A stretch of DNA of 64,000 nucleotides from NCBI RefSeq assembly GCF_004138135.1, contig NZ_RYFD01000013.1, positions 20,361 to 84,360 on the forward strand, read 5' to 3'. Origin of the DNA: Candidatus Oscillochloris fontis (lineage in GTDB: Bacteria; Chloroflexota; Chloroflexia; Chloroflexales; Chloroflexaceae). Under the pieces are notes generated by a model. The model saw only the letters and a list, made by a program, of their open reading frames with translations. It had not been told where the DNA came from and searched no databases. A program made the position numbers and the translations under genes. Every line of letters starts with the position of its first letter. The stretch's first letter is position 1. Positions 36,782 to 45,533 of this stretch are shown here, piece after piece.

Positions 36782-38830
36782 TCACGAATAGAACTCAAAC
36801 CCATGCTCATCGCGCACACGGCGGCGCAGCCGGAAGATATGCACCGGCATGGCATATGGGTTCAGTTCGACATAGTTAAAGCCATCATTCCAAATATAGC
36901 GCTGATCACTCAACAGATCATGCATCTGCACCGGGGAACTCAGGCCCCAATCGGCGAGTGGTAATTCCACCCATGCTGATTGGAGGTTCACCGGATCAAG
37001 GCTGATCACCACCAGCACAATATTACTCAGATCGGCACTCTGCTTGCTATAGGCAATAATCTGGTCATTCTCGGTAAAATTGTTCTCAACCCGATGGAAG
37101 CGCAGGCTCTCATTGCGCTGGAGTGCCACATTCTCCTTGCGGATACGGTTGAGTTGGCCAATGAAGCCGCGAATGCTGCGCGGATCATCGAGATTCCAGG
37201 TACGAAGTTCATATTTCTCGTTATTACGATACTCTTCGCGACCCTGTACCGGCATATGTTCGAGCAACTCATAGGCCGGGCCATACAACCCCCACGAGGC
37301 GGCCAGGGTTGCGGCGAGGGCGGCTCGCGCATAGAAGGTGCCCCGGTGGCCGGGGTAGAACTGGGGGGTGAGAATATCGTGGGTGTTGGGCCAGAAATTG
37401 GGTCGGAAATAGTCCTTGACCTCAGTCTGGGTCAACTCGGTCATGTACTGGATCAATTCCCACTTGGCAGTCCGCCAGGTGAAGTAGGTATAGCTCTGGG
37501 TAAAGCCGAGTTTGGCCAGGTTATACATCACCTTGGGTCGGGTGAAGGCTTCCGAGAGGAAGATCGCCTCAGGATACTTGGCTTTGAGTTCACCAATGCA
37601 CCACTCCCAGAAACGAAAACTCTTGGTATGCGGATTATCCACCCGGAAGACACGCACCCCCTGAGTCATCCAATAGTCAAAATAGCCCTTGAGTTCATAC
37701 CACATCCCCTGCCAATCCTGCGACTCAAAATCGAAGGGGTAGATATCCTGATACTTCTTGGGCGGATTTTCGGCATACTGGATCGTGCCATCGGGGCGGG
37801 CACGGAACCAATCGGGATGCTCGCGCACATAGGGATGATCGGGCGAGCACTGAAAGGCATTATCGAGCGCGATCTCGATGCCATACTGCTCACGCGCCAC
37901 CCGCACCAGTTCGCGGAAATCCTCAAGCGTACCAAGTTCAGGGTGAATAGCGAGGTGGCCCCCCTCGGCGGAGCCAATCGCATAGGGGCTACCCGGTTCA
38001 CCCGGCTGGGCCGTGGGGGTATTGTCCTTGCCCTTGCGGAAGGTCTGGCCAATCGGATGGATCGGGGTCAGGTAGAGAATATCGAAGCCCAACTCGGCCA
38101 CATAGGGCAGCCGGTTGATCACATCGCGGAAGGTACCATGACGCCCCGGTTCGGGCGAGGTCGAACGCGGGAAAATCTCGTACCAACTGGAGAAGCGCGC
38201 CAAGGGCGAATCGACCACCACCACCAACTCACGCTCGTAGGTGGTCGCATAGCGACGCGGGGCATAGGTCGCCATCAGCTCAGCCAGCGAGACCGCAAAG
38301 GCGGCGGTCAGATCACCCGCCCGCAGTGCATCGGCATAGGTGCGCAGGCGCGTCGCGACTTCGCCGGTGGTATGCGCAGCCGCATCGGCCACCAGATCAG
38401 CCCCGATCAGCAGATCGACACTCACCTCCTGGCCCGCATCCACCCGGCGATGCAGTTGATGCACCCAGGTCTTAAAGTGATCAACCCAACTCTGCACGGT
38501 ATAATGGTAGCGCCCGATCTCGGTAGGGGTAAACATACCGCGCCAGCGATCATTAATCACCAGCGTCATCGGCGATTCTTGCCATGTCGGGTTAGCCTCT
38601 TGGCGGTAGCGCACCACACAGGTAAGAATGTCGTGGCCATCGGCGAAGGCGTCAACCTCGACCTGCACCGGCTCACCGGGAACGCGCTTGATCGGGTAGC
38701 GTCCGGCATCCACTTCGGGTTGGAGGCGCTCCAAAATCACGCGGCGGCGGCCTTCGCCCCATAGACTCAGGCCATTTGGGCTGCGATCAGCGCTGGCCTG
38801 AGTACTCCGTTCAACTGCCGACATTGGCAT
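36782..38830 (-). CDS. glgE: Maltose-1-phosphate maltosyltransferase (GlgE)
   Basis: 682 residues, GH13_3. N-terminal beta domain with a helical insert (residues ~110-200), then WYEIFPRSTSPEPGRHGTFRDV, LYLTPIHPIGQTFRKGKDN, the family block PPKKYQDIYPFDFES, nucleophile Asp in VRVFRVDNPHTKSFRFWEW and acid/base Glu in FLSEAFTRP. GlgE extends alpha-1,4-glucan from maltose-1-phosphate. The usual block ALDFALQCSPDHPWV reads ALDNAFQCSPDHPYV here. It is probably the first gene of the glgE - treS-mak - glgB - treZ - treY - DUF89 series. Confidence 0.97.
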   Translation of the reverse strand: MPMSAVERSTQASADRSPNGLSLWGEGRRRVILERLQPEVDAGRYPIKRVPGEPVQVEVDAFADGHDILTCVVRYRQEANPTWQESPMTLVINDRWRGMFTPTEIGRYHYTVQSWVDHFKTWVHQLHRRVDAGQEVSVDLLIGADLVADAAAHTTGEVATRLRTYADALRAGDLTAAFAVSLAELMATYAPRRYATTYERELVVVVDSPLARFSSWYEIFPRSTSPEPGRHGTFRDVINRLPYVAELGFDILYLTPIHPIGQTFRKGKDNTPTAQPGEPGSPYAIGSAEGGHLAIHPELGTLEDFRELVRVAREQYGIEIALDNAFQCSPDHPYVREHPDWFRARPDGTIQYAENPPKKYQDIYPFDFESQDWQGMWYELKGYFDYWMTQGVRVFRVDNPHTKSFRFWEWCIGELKAKYPEAIFLSEAFTRPKVMYNLAKLGFTQSYTYFTWRTAKWELIQYMTELTQTEVKDYFRPNFWPNTHDILTPQFYPGHRGTFYARAALAATLAASWGLYGPAYELLEHMPVQGREEYRNNEKYELRTWNLDDPRSIRGFIGQLNRIRKENVALQRNESLRFHRVENNFTENDQIIAYSKQSADLSNIVLVVISLDPVNLQSAWVELPLADWGLSSPVQMHDLLSDQRYIWNDGFNYVELNPYAMPVHIFRLRRRVRDEHGFEFYS

Positions 38831-38940
38831 CGGTGAATCCCCAATCTATCGCTGGTGGCCGCAGCCCCCAAAAAGGTATCAATCAATGGCGGGAAGGGGT
38901 TTCCTCCCACTATGGATTGTACTGAAGGGGCTAGGATGTG

Positions 38941-40092
38941 TCAAACGGATGACCGCGCCGCCACAATATTGTGGCTGGCCGCCCAGCGCCCCAGGTCTTG
39001 GCGATTGATCGCCGCTGCCATGAGGTCGGGGAAGAGGTCGGGGGTGCAGGCGAACGAGGGGATGCCCATACTGGCCAAGGCAGCCGCGTTATGATGGTGG
39101 TAGGCCGGGGCACCGTCGTCGCTGAGCGCGAGCAGGGCGATCACCTGTACCCCCGCCCCGGCCAGCGCCGCCGCCCGGTGTAGCATCTCTTCTTGGTTGC
39201 CACCCTCATAGAGATCGCTGATCAGCACCAGGATCGTCTCTTGGGGCCGCCGGATCAGGCTCTGGCAGTAGCCCAGGGCCAAATTGATGTCGGTGCCGCC
39301 ACCCAGTTGCAGGCCAAAGAGCAGATCCACCGGATCACGCAGTTCCTCAGTCAGATCCACCACCTCGGTATCAAAGACCACCATGCGGGTCTGGACGGCG
39401 GGCAAGGAGGCGAGGACGGCCCCGAAGACCCCGGCATAGACGACCGAGGAGGCCATCGAGCCGCTCTGATCCACACACAGGATGATGTCGCGCAGGGCGC
39501 TGCGTCGCCGCCCGTAGCCAATCCGGGTGGCCGGAATGACCGTGCGGTAGGCGGGTTGGTAGTGGCGCAGGTTGGCGCGAATGGTGCGTGGCCAGTCAAT
39601 CTCGCTGTGGCGCGGGCGGCGGTTGCGTACCGAGCGGTTGAGGCTGCCCATCACCGACTGGCGGGTGGGGTTGGCGAGTTTACGAATAAGTGCCTCGACG
39701 ACCTTACGCACCACGGCCCGTGCCGTCTCGCGGGTCTGAGCGGGGAGCGCCGCGCTTAATGCGAGCAGGCTCCCCACCAAGTGGACATTCGGTTCAGCCG
39801 CTTGGAGCAATTCGGGTTCGAGCAACATGCGGCGCAGATTGAGGCGATCCAGGGCGTCCTGTTGCAGTACTTGAACGACCGAGGCGGGGAAGTAGCCACG
39901 AATATCACCCAGCCAACGCGCCACGTTGGGTGAAGAACTACCGAGGCCACCCGTGCGATCCGAGTCGTAGAGCGCTTGCAGCGCGGCATCCACCTGCTGA
40001 TCGGGCTTACTCAGGCTCATCCCGGTGCCATCGGCGGGGCCGCCACCGAGGATCATGCGCCAGCGGCGTAGGCGTTCGTTCTCAGGCTGCAT
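38941..40092 (-). CDS. VWA-domain (CoxE-like) protein of the MoxR/DUF5682 gene set
   Basis: 383 residues from the ATG at 40092 (AAAGGT upstream); a longer frame runs into a palindromic repeat and was rejected. The N-terminal ~170 residues are helical. The C-terminal half is a von Willebrand A fold with a complete MIDAS: DQSGS in IILCVDQSGSMASS, Thr in LGGGTDINLALGY, Asp in LVLISDLYEGGN. MoxR-type AAA ATPases typically work with such VWA proteins to remodel or load metal centres or partners. Its expected partner genes lie at 45.5-54 kb, separated by a histidine kinase/REC-MinD pair. Confidence 0.88.
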   Translation of the reverse strand: MQPENERLRRWRMILGGGPADGTGMSLSKPDQQVDAALQALYDSDRTGGLGSSSPNVARWLGDIRGYFPASVVQVLQQDALDRLNLRRMLLEPELLQAAEPNVHLVGSLLALSAALPAQTRETARAVVRKVVEALIRKLANPTRQSVMGSLNRSVRNRRPRHSEIDWPRTIRANLRHYQPAYRTVIPATRIGYGRRRSALRDIILCVDQSGSMASSVVYAGVFGAVLASLPAVQTRMVVFDTEVVDLTEELRDPVDLLFGLQLGGGTDINLALGYCQSLIRRPQETILVLISDLYEGGNQEEMLHRAAALAGAGVQVIALLALSDDGAPAYHHHNAAALASMGIPSFACTPDLFPDLMAAAINRQDLGRWAASHNIVAARSSV

Positions 40093-40406
40093 AAAGATGA
40101 CCTTTCGTGGTGATAGAACAGTAGGGGCGAAGCATCGCCTGCCATGGAGCAAGGGAACCCGAACACGTTGGCGGGCGATGCTTCGCCCCTACCATGTGCC
40201 CCGATGGAACGGTCAAGTTCCCCGATCATCCCGTAGGGGCGAAGCATCGCCTGCCATGGAGCAAGGGAACCCGAACACGTTGGTGGGCGATGCTTCGCCC
40301 CTACCGTAGGGGCGAAGCATCGCCTGCCATGGAGTTGGCGGTGGCTGAGCCTGTCGAAGCTGAGTTTGCCGAAGCCAACGGCGGGTAGTTGGTGCAAGAC
40401 TTTACG
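40093..40406. repeat. Intergenic repeat cluster (two full and one half GTAGGGGCGAAGC copies)
   Basis: 314 bases without a gene. Full palindromic units at 40121-40192 and 40233-40304 share the centre CATGGAGCAAGGGAACCCGA. A half unit GTAGGGGCGAAGCATCGCC follows at 40306-40324. The leader GTTCCCCGATCATCCC before the second unit also precedes the copy at 20529. Confidence 0.93.
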
Positions 40407-43400
40407 TCACAACCGTAGCTCCGCTAATGCCTGCATCGTCTCAGCGTGGCATGCACAGATCTGATCGTACCGCTCGGTGAGGTTCGTAATCGGCGGATGC
40501 AGTGCATCCTCCTCCAAGGTGCGACACAATTCCGCCAGCGCCATGGCTCCCAAGAGCGCCGCATTGGACTTGAGCGTGTGGACGGCCAGACGAATCTGGT
40601 CGGGTTGTTGATCCGTGATAGCCTGGGCCAGACTAGCAATCAGTTTGGGAGTTTCGAGACTAAAGAGATCAATAAACTCATGCAGGACTGTCGGGTTGCC
40701 CCCGCCAAGACTCTGTTGGAGATGTTCAATCATTTTCAGATCGATGATCAAATCTTCATGAGGAAGTTCCGGCGCTACGAAGGAAACTTCACTGAGGGTA
40801 TGTTGTTTCAGCACCAGTTCCAACTCTTCGATCCGCACCGGCTTGCTGATATAGTCATCCATCCCGGCGGCCAAGCAGCGCTCGCGGTCGCCGCGCATAG
40901 CGTTGGCGGTCATGGCGATGATGCGCGGGCGTACATCGGCGGGCCAGCGGGCAACGATCTGGCGTGTGGCTTCGAGTCCGTCCAGTTCGGGCATCTGGAC
41001 ATCCATCAAGACCAGATCGTAGGGCTGACGTGCGATCGCTTCTATCGCCTCAAGGCCATTGCCAACCACATCGGCACGGTAGCCGAGGCGCTCCAGGGTC
41101 CGCAGGGCCACGCGCTGATTGACCGCATTGTCTTCGGCGAGCAGGATGCGCAGACTGTGGCGCGTATCGGTGAATGGTTCCGGCGGCACCGATACCTCTT
41201 GAGCATAGTCCAGACCTTCGGTAGCCCCGACGGCGGCCAGGAGCGCACGGTAGAGCATGCGGCGCTTGATCGGCTTACGCAAATGCCATGCAATGTTAGG
41301 AAAAAAAGAATATTTATTCGTATTCAGATCGGAAATAAGAATAATCGGCAGATCGGCTCCATCAGGAAGACGGCGCAACGCCAATGTCAGCGGTGATCCA
41401 TCAGCAGTATGCAACGTTGCATCAAGAAGTGCCAGATCAAAACGACTCCCACGCGCAATGAGTTCAAGTGCTTCCACACAGTTACTGACGGCATAGACAC
41501 TCATCCCCCAGCCACTTGCCGCATAACTCAACATCTCGCGGCGGGTAGCACTTGGTTCAACAATCAGGGTTTGGCGTCCAGCCAGATCCATGTCGAGCGC
41601 ATAGATATCTTCCTCACTGCCCACCCCGGCCACAATCTCAACCCGGAAGGTGCTGCCCTGCCCCGACTTACTCTCAACACTGATCCCACCGCCCATCATC
41701 TCACTCAAGCGCCTACAGATCACCAACCCCAACCCCGTTCCGCCATAGGTACGGGTCGTCGAAGCATCCACCTGGCTAAAGGCACGGAAGAGGCGGTCGC
41801 GCTTATCAGCGGGAATCCCGATCCCGGTATCGCGAACCTCGATCAGCAGACGAACCTGATCGGCTTCCAGGTCGAAATCTGGGCAACGGTTCACATGAAG
41901 TGTGACCTCGCCATGCTGAGTGAACTTAACGGCATTACCGAGCAGATTGACCAGAATCTGGCGTAGCCGCGTCACATCACTCAGCAGCATCGTCGGCACA
42001 TCGGGGGCGATCAGGTAGGCCAGATCGAGACCCTTCGCAAAGGCGGTAGGGGCCACCAGATCGAGTGCTGACTCGACACACTCCTGGATCTCGAAGGGCT
42101 GCTGTTCAAGCTCCATCCGCCCCGACTCGATCTTCGAGAGATCCAGGATATCGTTGATAATCGTCAGCAAACTCTCGCCACTGGAACGGATCGTCTCGGC
42201 ATACTCGCGCTGGCGTTCATTGAGCGGCGTATCGAGCATCAACCCAGTCATCCCGATCACCCCATTCATCGGGGTACGGATCTCGTGGCTCATGTTGGCC
42301 AGGAACTCGCTACGCGCCCGCGTGGCGTGTTCCGCCGCCTCCTTGGCCTCGATCAAGGCCGCCTGGGCCGCATGCGCAGCGGTCACATCCTGAATATAGA
42401 TCGCCAAGCCATCCGACCAGGGATAGATCCGCATGGCTAACCAGACATCAAGCGGTGCAAAATAGACCTCGTCGCGGATCGGTTTGAGGCTCTCCATGGC
42501 CTGGGTATAGAGTTCGGCATAGAGCAAGCCCACCCGGTCGGCAGCCGAATCCCAGATGGATTGGCCGATCAGGCTGGCAGCAGGTTGGCCCAGTAGGCGC
42601 GCCGCTTCGTCATTGACATAGACGAACCTCCACTCCATGTCAACCGCAAAAAAGGCATCGGCAATACTCTCCAGAATACTGGTGACGCGGGCGGAAGACT
42701 GGCGCAACGCCTCTTCAAACCGCATACGTTCATGTAATTCGCTCTGCAACGCCTCATTGAGGCGCAGATTAGTGAGCGCTTGGCCAATCGTTGTGGAGAG
42801 GCGTTGGGCGAGTGCAATATCTTCCGTCGTAAAGAGGTGCGACTCGGTGGAAGAGAGGCCAATTGTGCCGATCAGTTCGTCATGCACGAGCACTGGCACT
42901 ACCAGCAGCGAGATCATATCTTGAGGATCGGATGTGGAGGCGTGATTCTCACGGCGGCGCTGACGCATCGGCAGGTTCGAGAGCGCCACCGGCTGGCGGC
43001 GGGCGAGTAGATCTTGGGTGAGTAGGTTGCCGCGCACCGGGATGACCGAACCGATCACCGATGGCTCGTTATCGCTTGAATACTCGGCCACCACCATCTG
43101 GGAGGTACGGTCGGCATTGAGCAGGGCGCAGAGCGCCTGGGGCACATTGAACGCCTCGGCCATATCGGCGCAGATACGCTGGAGCGCCTCGCGGGTATCG
43201 CTAGCCGACGAGATCGCGCTCATCACCCGATTGAGTGCGAGCGTCTCACGCACCACCCGCTGTAAGTCGCCGCGCAGACGGGTACGTTCAATTGCCTTCC
43301 CGATATGATCAGACAGACGCAGGAGTAGATTGAAATCATCACTATCGAGCGCATACGGACTAGGGTGCTCAACATGCAGCACCCCAGCCACAGTGCCACT

Positions 43401-43853
43401 CACCAACAGCGGGGTCGTGATTGCCGTCCCAACATCAGCAGCCAGATCGAGGGCGATAGGGCTGCTGCGGGTATCGGGAATAAAGAGCGGTTCAGTTGTT
43501 GTGATCACATGGCCCAGCGGCATACTATGGCTCAGATTGCGGGTTGGCGGTAGGGGTTGATTGAGCGCATGTTTGAGAATCAGTTCATCAGCCTCGATCA
43601 TATAGATCGCTACTGATTGGTAGCCGAGGGTGAGCGCACATGATTCGACCGCCACTTGGACAATCGTATCAATCGTATCGGCCTGACCGATAGCACTACG
43701 CACCTGCTCCAGGTGGGCCAGCAGATCGGCTTGATGGCGGATCTCGCGCTGCAATGCCGCCAAACGCGCCTCACTAGCTTGCAATGCGCGGGTTAATCGG
43801 GCAACATCCGCCTGAATAGCGCGTGCGCGTCGCGATTTGCCAAAGGGTGCCAT
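40407..43853 (-). CDS. Hybrid histidine kinase: GAF-GAF-PAS-HisKA-HATPase-REC-REC-Hpt
   Basis: 1148 residues, no membrane helices, so a cytoplasmic sensor. After an N-terminal coiled coil (~20-60) come two GAF domains (~60-200 and ~225-365) and a PAS domain (~385-490). HisKA has phospho-acceptor His523 in MSHEIRTPMNG. The HATPase shows VNLLGNAVKF, DTGIGI and GGTGLGL. The first receiver (~785-900) reads IVEPSATRRE...LALLDATL and has lost the acidic pair at its start. The second receiver (~920-1040) is complete: LLAEDNAVNQR, LVLMDVQMPELDG, YISKPV. It ends with an Hpt domain whose His lies in VHTLKSNAALLG. A phosphorelay His-Asp-His is expected to leave the protein, most simply towards the adjacent REC-MinD protein. 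Confidence 0.95.
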   Translation of the reverse strand: MAPFGKSRRARAIQADVARLTRALQASEARLAALQREIRHQADLLAHLEQVRSAIGQADTIDTIVQVAVESCALTLGYQSVAIYMIEADELILKHALNQPLPPTRNLSHSMPLGHVITTTEPLFIPDTRSSPIALDLAADVGTAITTPLLVSGTVAGVLHVEHPSPYALDSDDFNLLLRLSDHIGKAIERTRLRGDLQRVVRETLALNRVMSAISSASDTREALQRICADMAEAFNVPQALCALLNADRTSQMVVAEYSSDNEPSVIGSVIPVRGNLLTQDLLARRQPVALSNLPMRQRRRENHASTSDPQDMISLLVVPVLVHDELIGTIGLSSTESHLFTTEDIALAQRLSTTIGQALTNLRLNEALQSELHERMRFEEALRQSSARVTSILESIADAFFAVDMEWRFVYVNDEAARLLGQPAASLIGQSIWDSAADRVGLLYAELYTQAMESLKPIRDEVYFAPLDVWLAMRIYPWSDGLAIYIQDVTAAHAAQAALIEAKEAAEHATRARSEFLANMSHEIRTPMNGVIGMTGLMLDTPLNERQREYAETIRSSGESLLTIINDILDLSKIESGRMELEQQPFEIQECVESALDLVAPTAFAKGLDLAYLIAPDVPTMLLSDVTRLRQILVNLLGNAVKFTQHGEVTLHVNRCPDFDLEADQVRLLIEVRDTGIGIPADKRDRLFRAFSQVDASTTRTYGGTGLGLVICRRLSEMMGGGISVESKSGQGSTFRVEIVAGVGSEEDIYALDMDLAGRQTLIVEPSATRREMLSYAASGWGMSVYAVSNCVEALELIARGSRFDLALLDATLHTADGSPLTLALRRLPDGADLPIILISDLNTNKYSFFPNIAWHLRKPIKRRMLYRALLAAVGATEGLDYAQEVSVPPEPFTDTRHSLRILLAEDNAVNQRVALRTLERLGYRADVVGNGLEAIEAIARQPYDLVLMDVQMPELDGLEATRQIVARWPADVRPRIIAMTANAMRGDRERCLAAGMDDYISKPVRIEELELVLKQHTLSEVSFVAPELPHEDLIIDLKMIEHLQQSLGGGNPTVLHEFIDLFSLETPKLIASLAQAITDQQPDQIRLAVHTLKSNAALLGAMALAELCRTLEEDALHPPITNLTERYDQICACHAETMQALAELRL

Positions 43854-43868
43854 TGAGATTTCCCTTGT

Positions 43869-45089
43869 TTATGCCCGCCCTTTACGCCGCTGCTGAAGCC
43901 GCTGCAAGACCCGCTGCAATGCGGGTGATGGTCGCTCAACCGGGCGCTTGCCATCCTCCTCGGTACTGAAGGAGAAGGCCCACTCTTCCAGCAAACCACC
44001 CAAGGGCTTGGTGGGCATATCCAACACTGGCGGCACACCCCGGTTGAGTGCATTGGTGAAGAAGTCGGCAGCATAGGGGATGATCATACCTAACGGGCGA
44101 CGCAAGGCGGTCTCAATGTCCTTGCGCGCAATGCCACCGCGTTCAAAGGTGGTGTTGAGCAGAAGGGTGATCTTGTCAGAGCGATAGCCGAGCTGATCAA
44201 AGACATCAAGGGCACACGTCGTCGCTACAATCGAACCGATCTCAGGGGCCAGCACCAACACGATCTGATCAACTCCATCAAGTGCGGCTAAGGTCGTTTC
44301 ATTGAAATTATGCGGCGCATCAATGATCGTATAGTCATACTTGGCGCGAAGGATCTGCATCACTCGCGAGACATGCGCTGGGGTAATGAGTTCATTCTGA
44401 TCGGGGCGGGGAGCCGCTGGCAGAACCCGCAAGCCGCAGGCATGGCTGAGCATCACCTGGTTTACGATCTCTTCGTCAATATGATCCGGTGCTTTACTCG
44501 CCATATCGCCCCAACTGGTGCGCAGTGGCAGGTTGAGCATCAGGGCACTATGGCCCCCCGTAAAGACCATATCGGCCAGTGCGACTTTGCCACCACCCCA
44601 GATCTGGTTGAGTCCGGCGGCAAGGTTGACGGAGAGGCTAGAGATGCCTACGCCGCCACGCAGCGAGAAGAAGGCTACCATCTTGCCCTGCGCAGTCGCG
44701 GTAATAGCCGGGGGTGGGTTGGCGCGCCGCAACAGCGCCTTAACCCGCGCCTGAAGCTCCTCGGCCTCAAAGGGCTTGGCCATATAGTCATCGGCCCCGG
44801 CCTCCAGCCCCTGCACCCGCTCGTGCAGTGCATTGTTGGCACTCAGCATCATGATGGGGCGAGTCATAAAGGCGGGCTGGCGGCGCAGCCGCCGACAGAC
44901 CTCGTAGCCATCAAATTCGGGCATCTGCACATCGAGGATGATCATGTCGGGCAGCGACTCAGCCGCCATATCCAGCGCCATACGCCCATCGGTCGCTTCG
45001 AGGATCTCGTAGCCAATTGCCTCTAGCGCCAGAGCCACCGCCTTGATGTTGATAGGACTGTCGTCTACCACCAGAATACGTTGCGCCAT
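43869..45089 (-). CDS. Receiver domain fused to degenerate MinD/CpaE-type ATPase
   Basis: 406 residues. Residues 1-~125 form a complete receiver (ILVVDDSPINIKAV, DMIILDVQMPEFDG, DYMAKPF). Residues ~135-380 form a MinD/CpaE-like fold: VAFFSLRGGVGISSLSVNLAAGL, YDYTIIDAPHNFNETTLAALDG, IVLVLAPEIGS. The P-loop reads RGGVGISS where active ATPases have KGGxGK(T/S), so both the signature Lys and the catalytic Lys are absent; ATP hydrolysis is unlikely. It overlaps nothing and starts the two-gene unit with the hybrid kinase 15 bases downstream. CpaE-like proteins often place machinery at cell poles. Confidence 0.9.
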   Translation of the reverse strand: MAQRILVVDDSPINIKAVALALEAIGYEILEATDGRMALDMAAESLPDMIILDVQMPEFDGYEVCRRLRRQPAFMTRPIMMLSANNALHERVQGLEAGADDYMAKPFEAEELQARVKALLRRANPPPAITATAQGKMVAFFSLRGGVGISSLSVNLAAGLNQIWGGGKVALADMVFTGGHSALMLNLPLRTSWGDMASKAPDHIDEEIVNQVMLSHACGLRVLPAAPRPDQNELITPAHVSRVMQILRAKYDYTIIDAPHNFNETTLAALDGVDQIVLVLAPEIGSIVATTCALDVFDQLGYRSDKITLLLNTTFERGGIARKDIETALRRPLGMIIPYAADFFTNALNRGVPPVLDMPTKPLGGLLEEWAFSFSTEEDGKRPVERPSPALQRVLQRLQQRRKGRA

Positions 45090-45533
45090 AGTAAATACTT
45101 TCAGGATTAGGTAATGATTTCAGTGTTATATATGATACCAGTTTTTGGCGATCATTTGTATAGTAGGGGCGAAGCATCGCCCACCGGATGGCCGGAGGCA
45201 CCCCACGCATGTTGGGAGGCGATGCTTCGCCCCATAGGCATTCGGTTACGGAGAGCATCATCCTCGGTGGTACACCATAGCAACCGCAGAGGACACTGAG
45301 AGGTACGCAGAGGGATGGATTTTGCGCTACCTGTGGTTACGACCTATGGTTCTTCCTCTGCGTTCTCTGCGGTCAAAAACCGGGGCGCAAGAGGACGCTT
45401 AACCGAACGCCAATGCGGATTCGCCCCTCCATGAACCCCCGCCCCGCCAGGGGTGCCCCACCATACCCATAGGGGCGATGCTTCGCCCCTACCCATTCCC
45501 ACCCCAGGCGTAGCGATGCAAGATATTGCGTCG
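45090..45533. repeat. Intergenic repeat cluster between DUF5682 and REC-MinD genes
   Basis: 444 bases without a supported gene. A GTAGGGGCGAAGC unit at 45163-45235 has a decayed right end (CCCCATA). An inverted CCGCAGAGGACACTGAGAGG...CCTCTGCG pair spans about 45281-45375. A half GGGGCGATGCTTCGCCCCTA copy lies at about 45472-45492, and a GTAGCGATGCAAGATATTGC-type hairpin at 45510-45537 reaches the DUF5682 stop codon. Confidence 0.8.
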
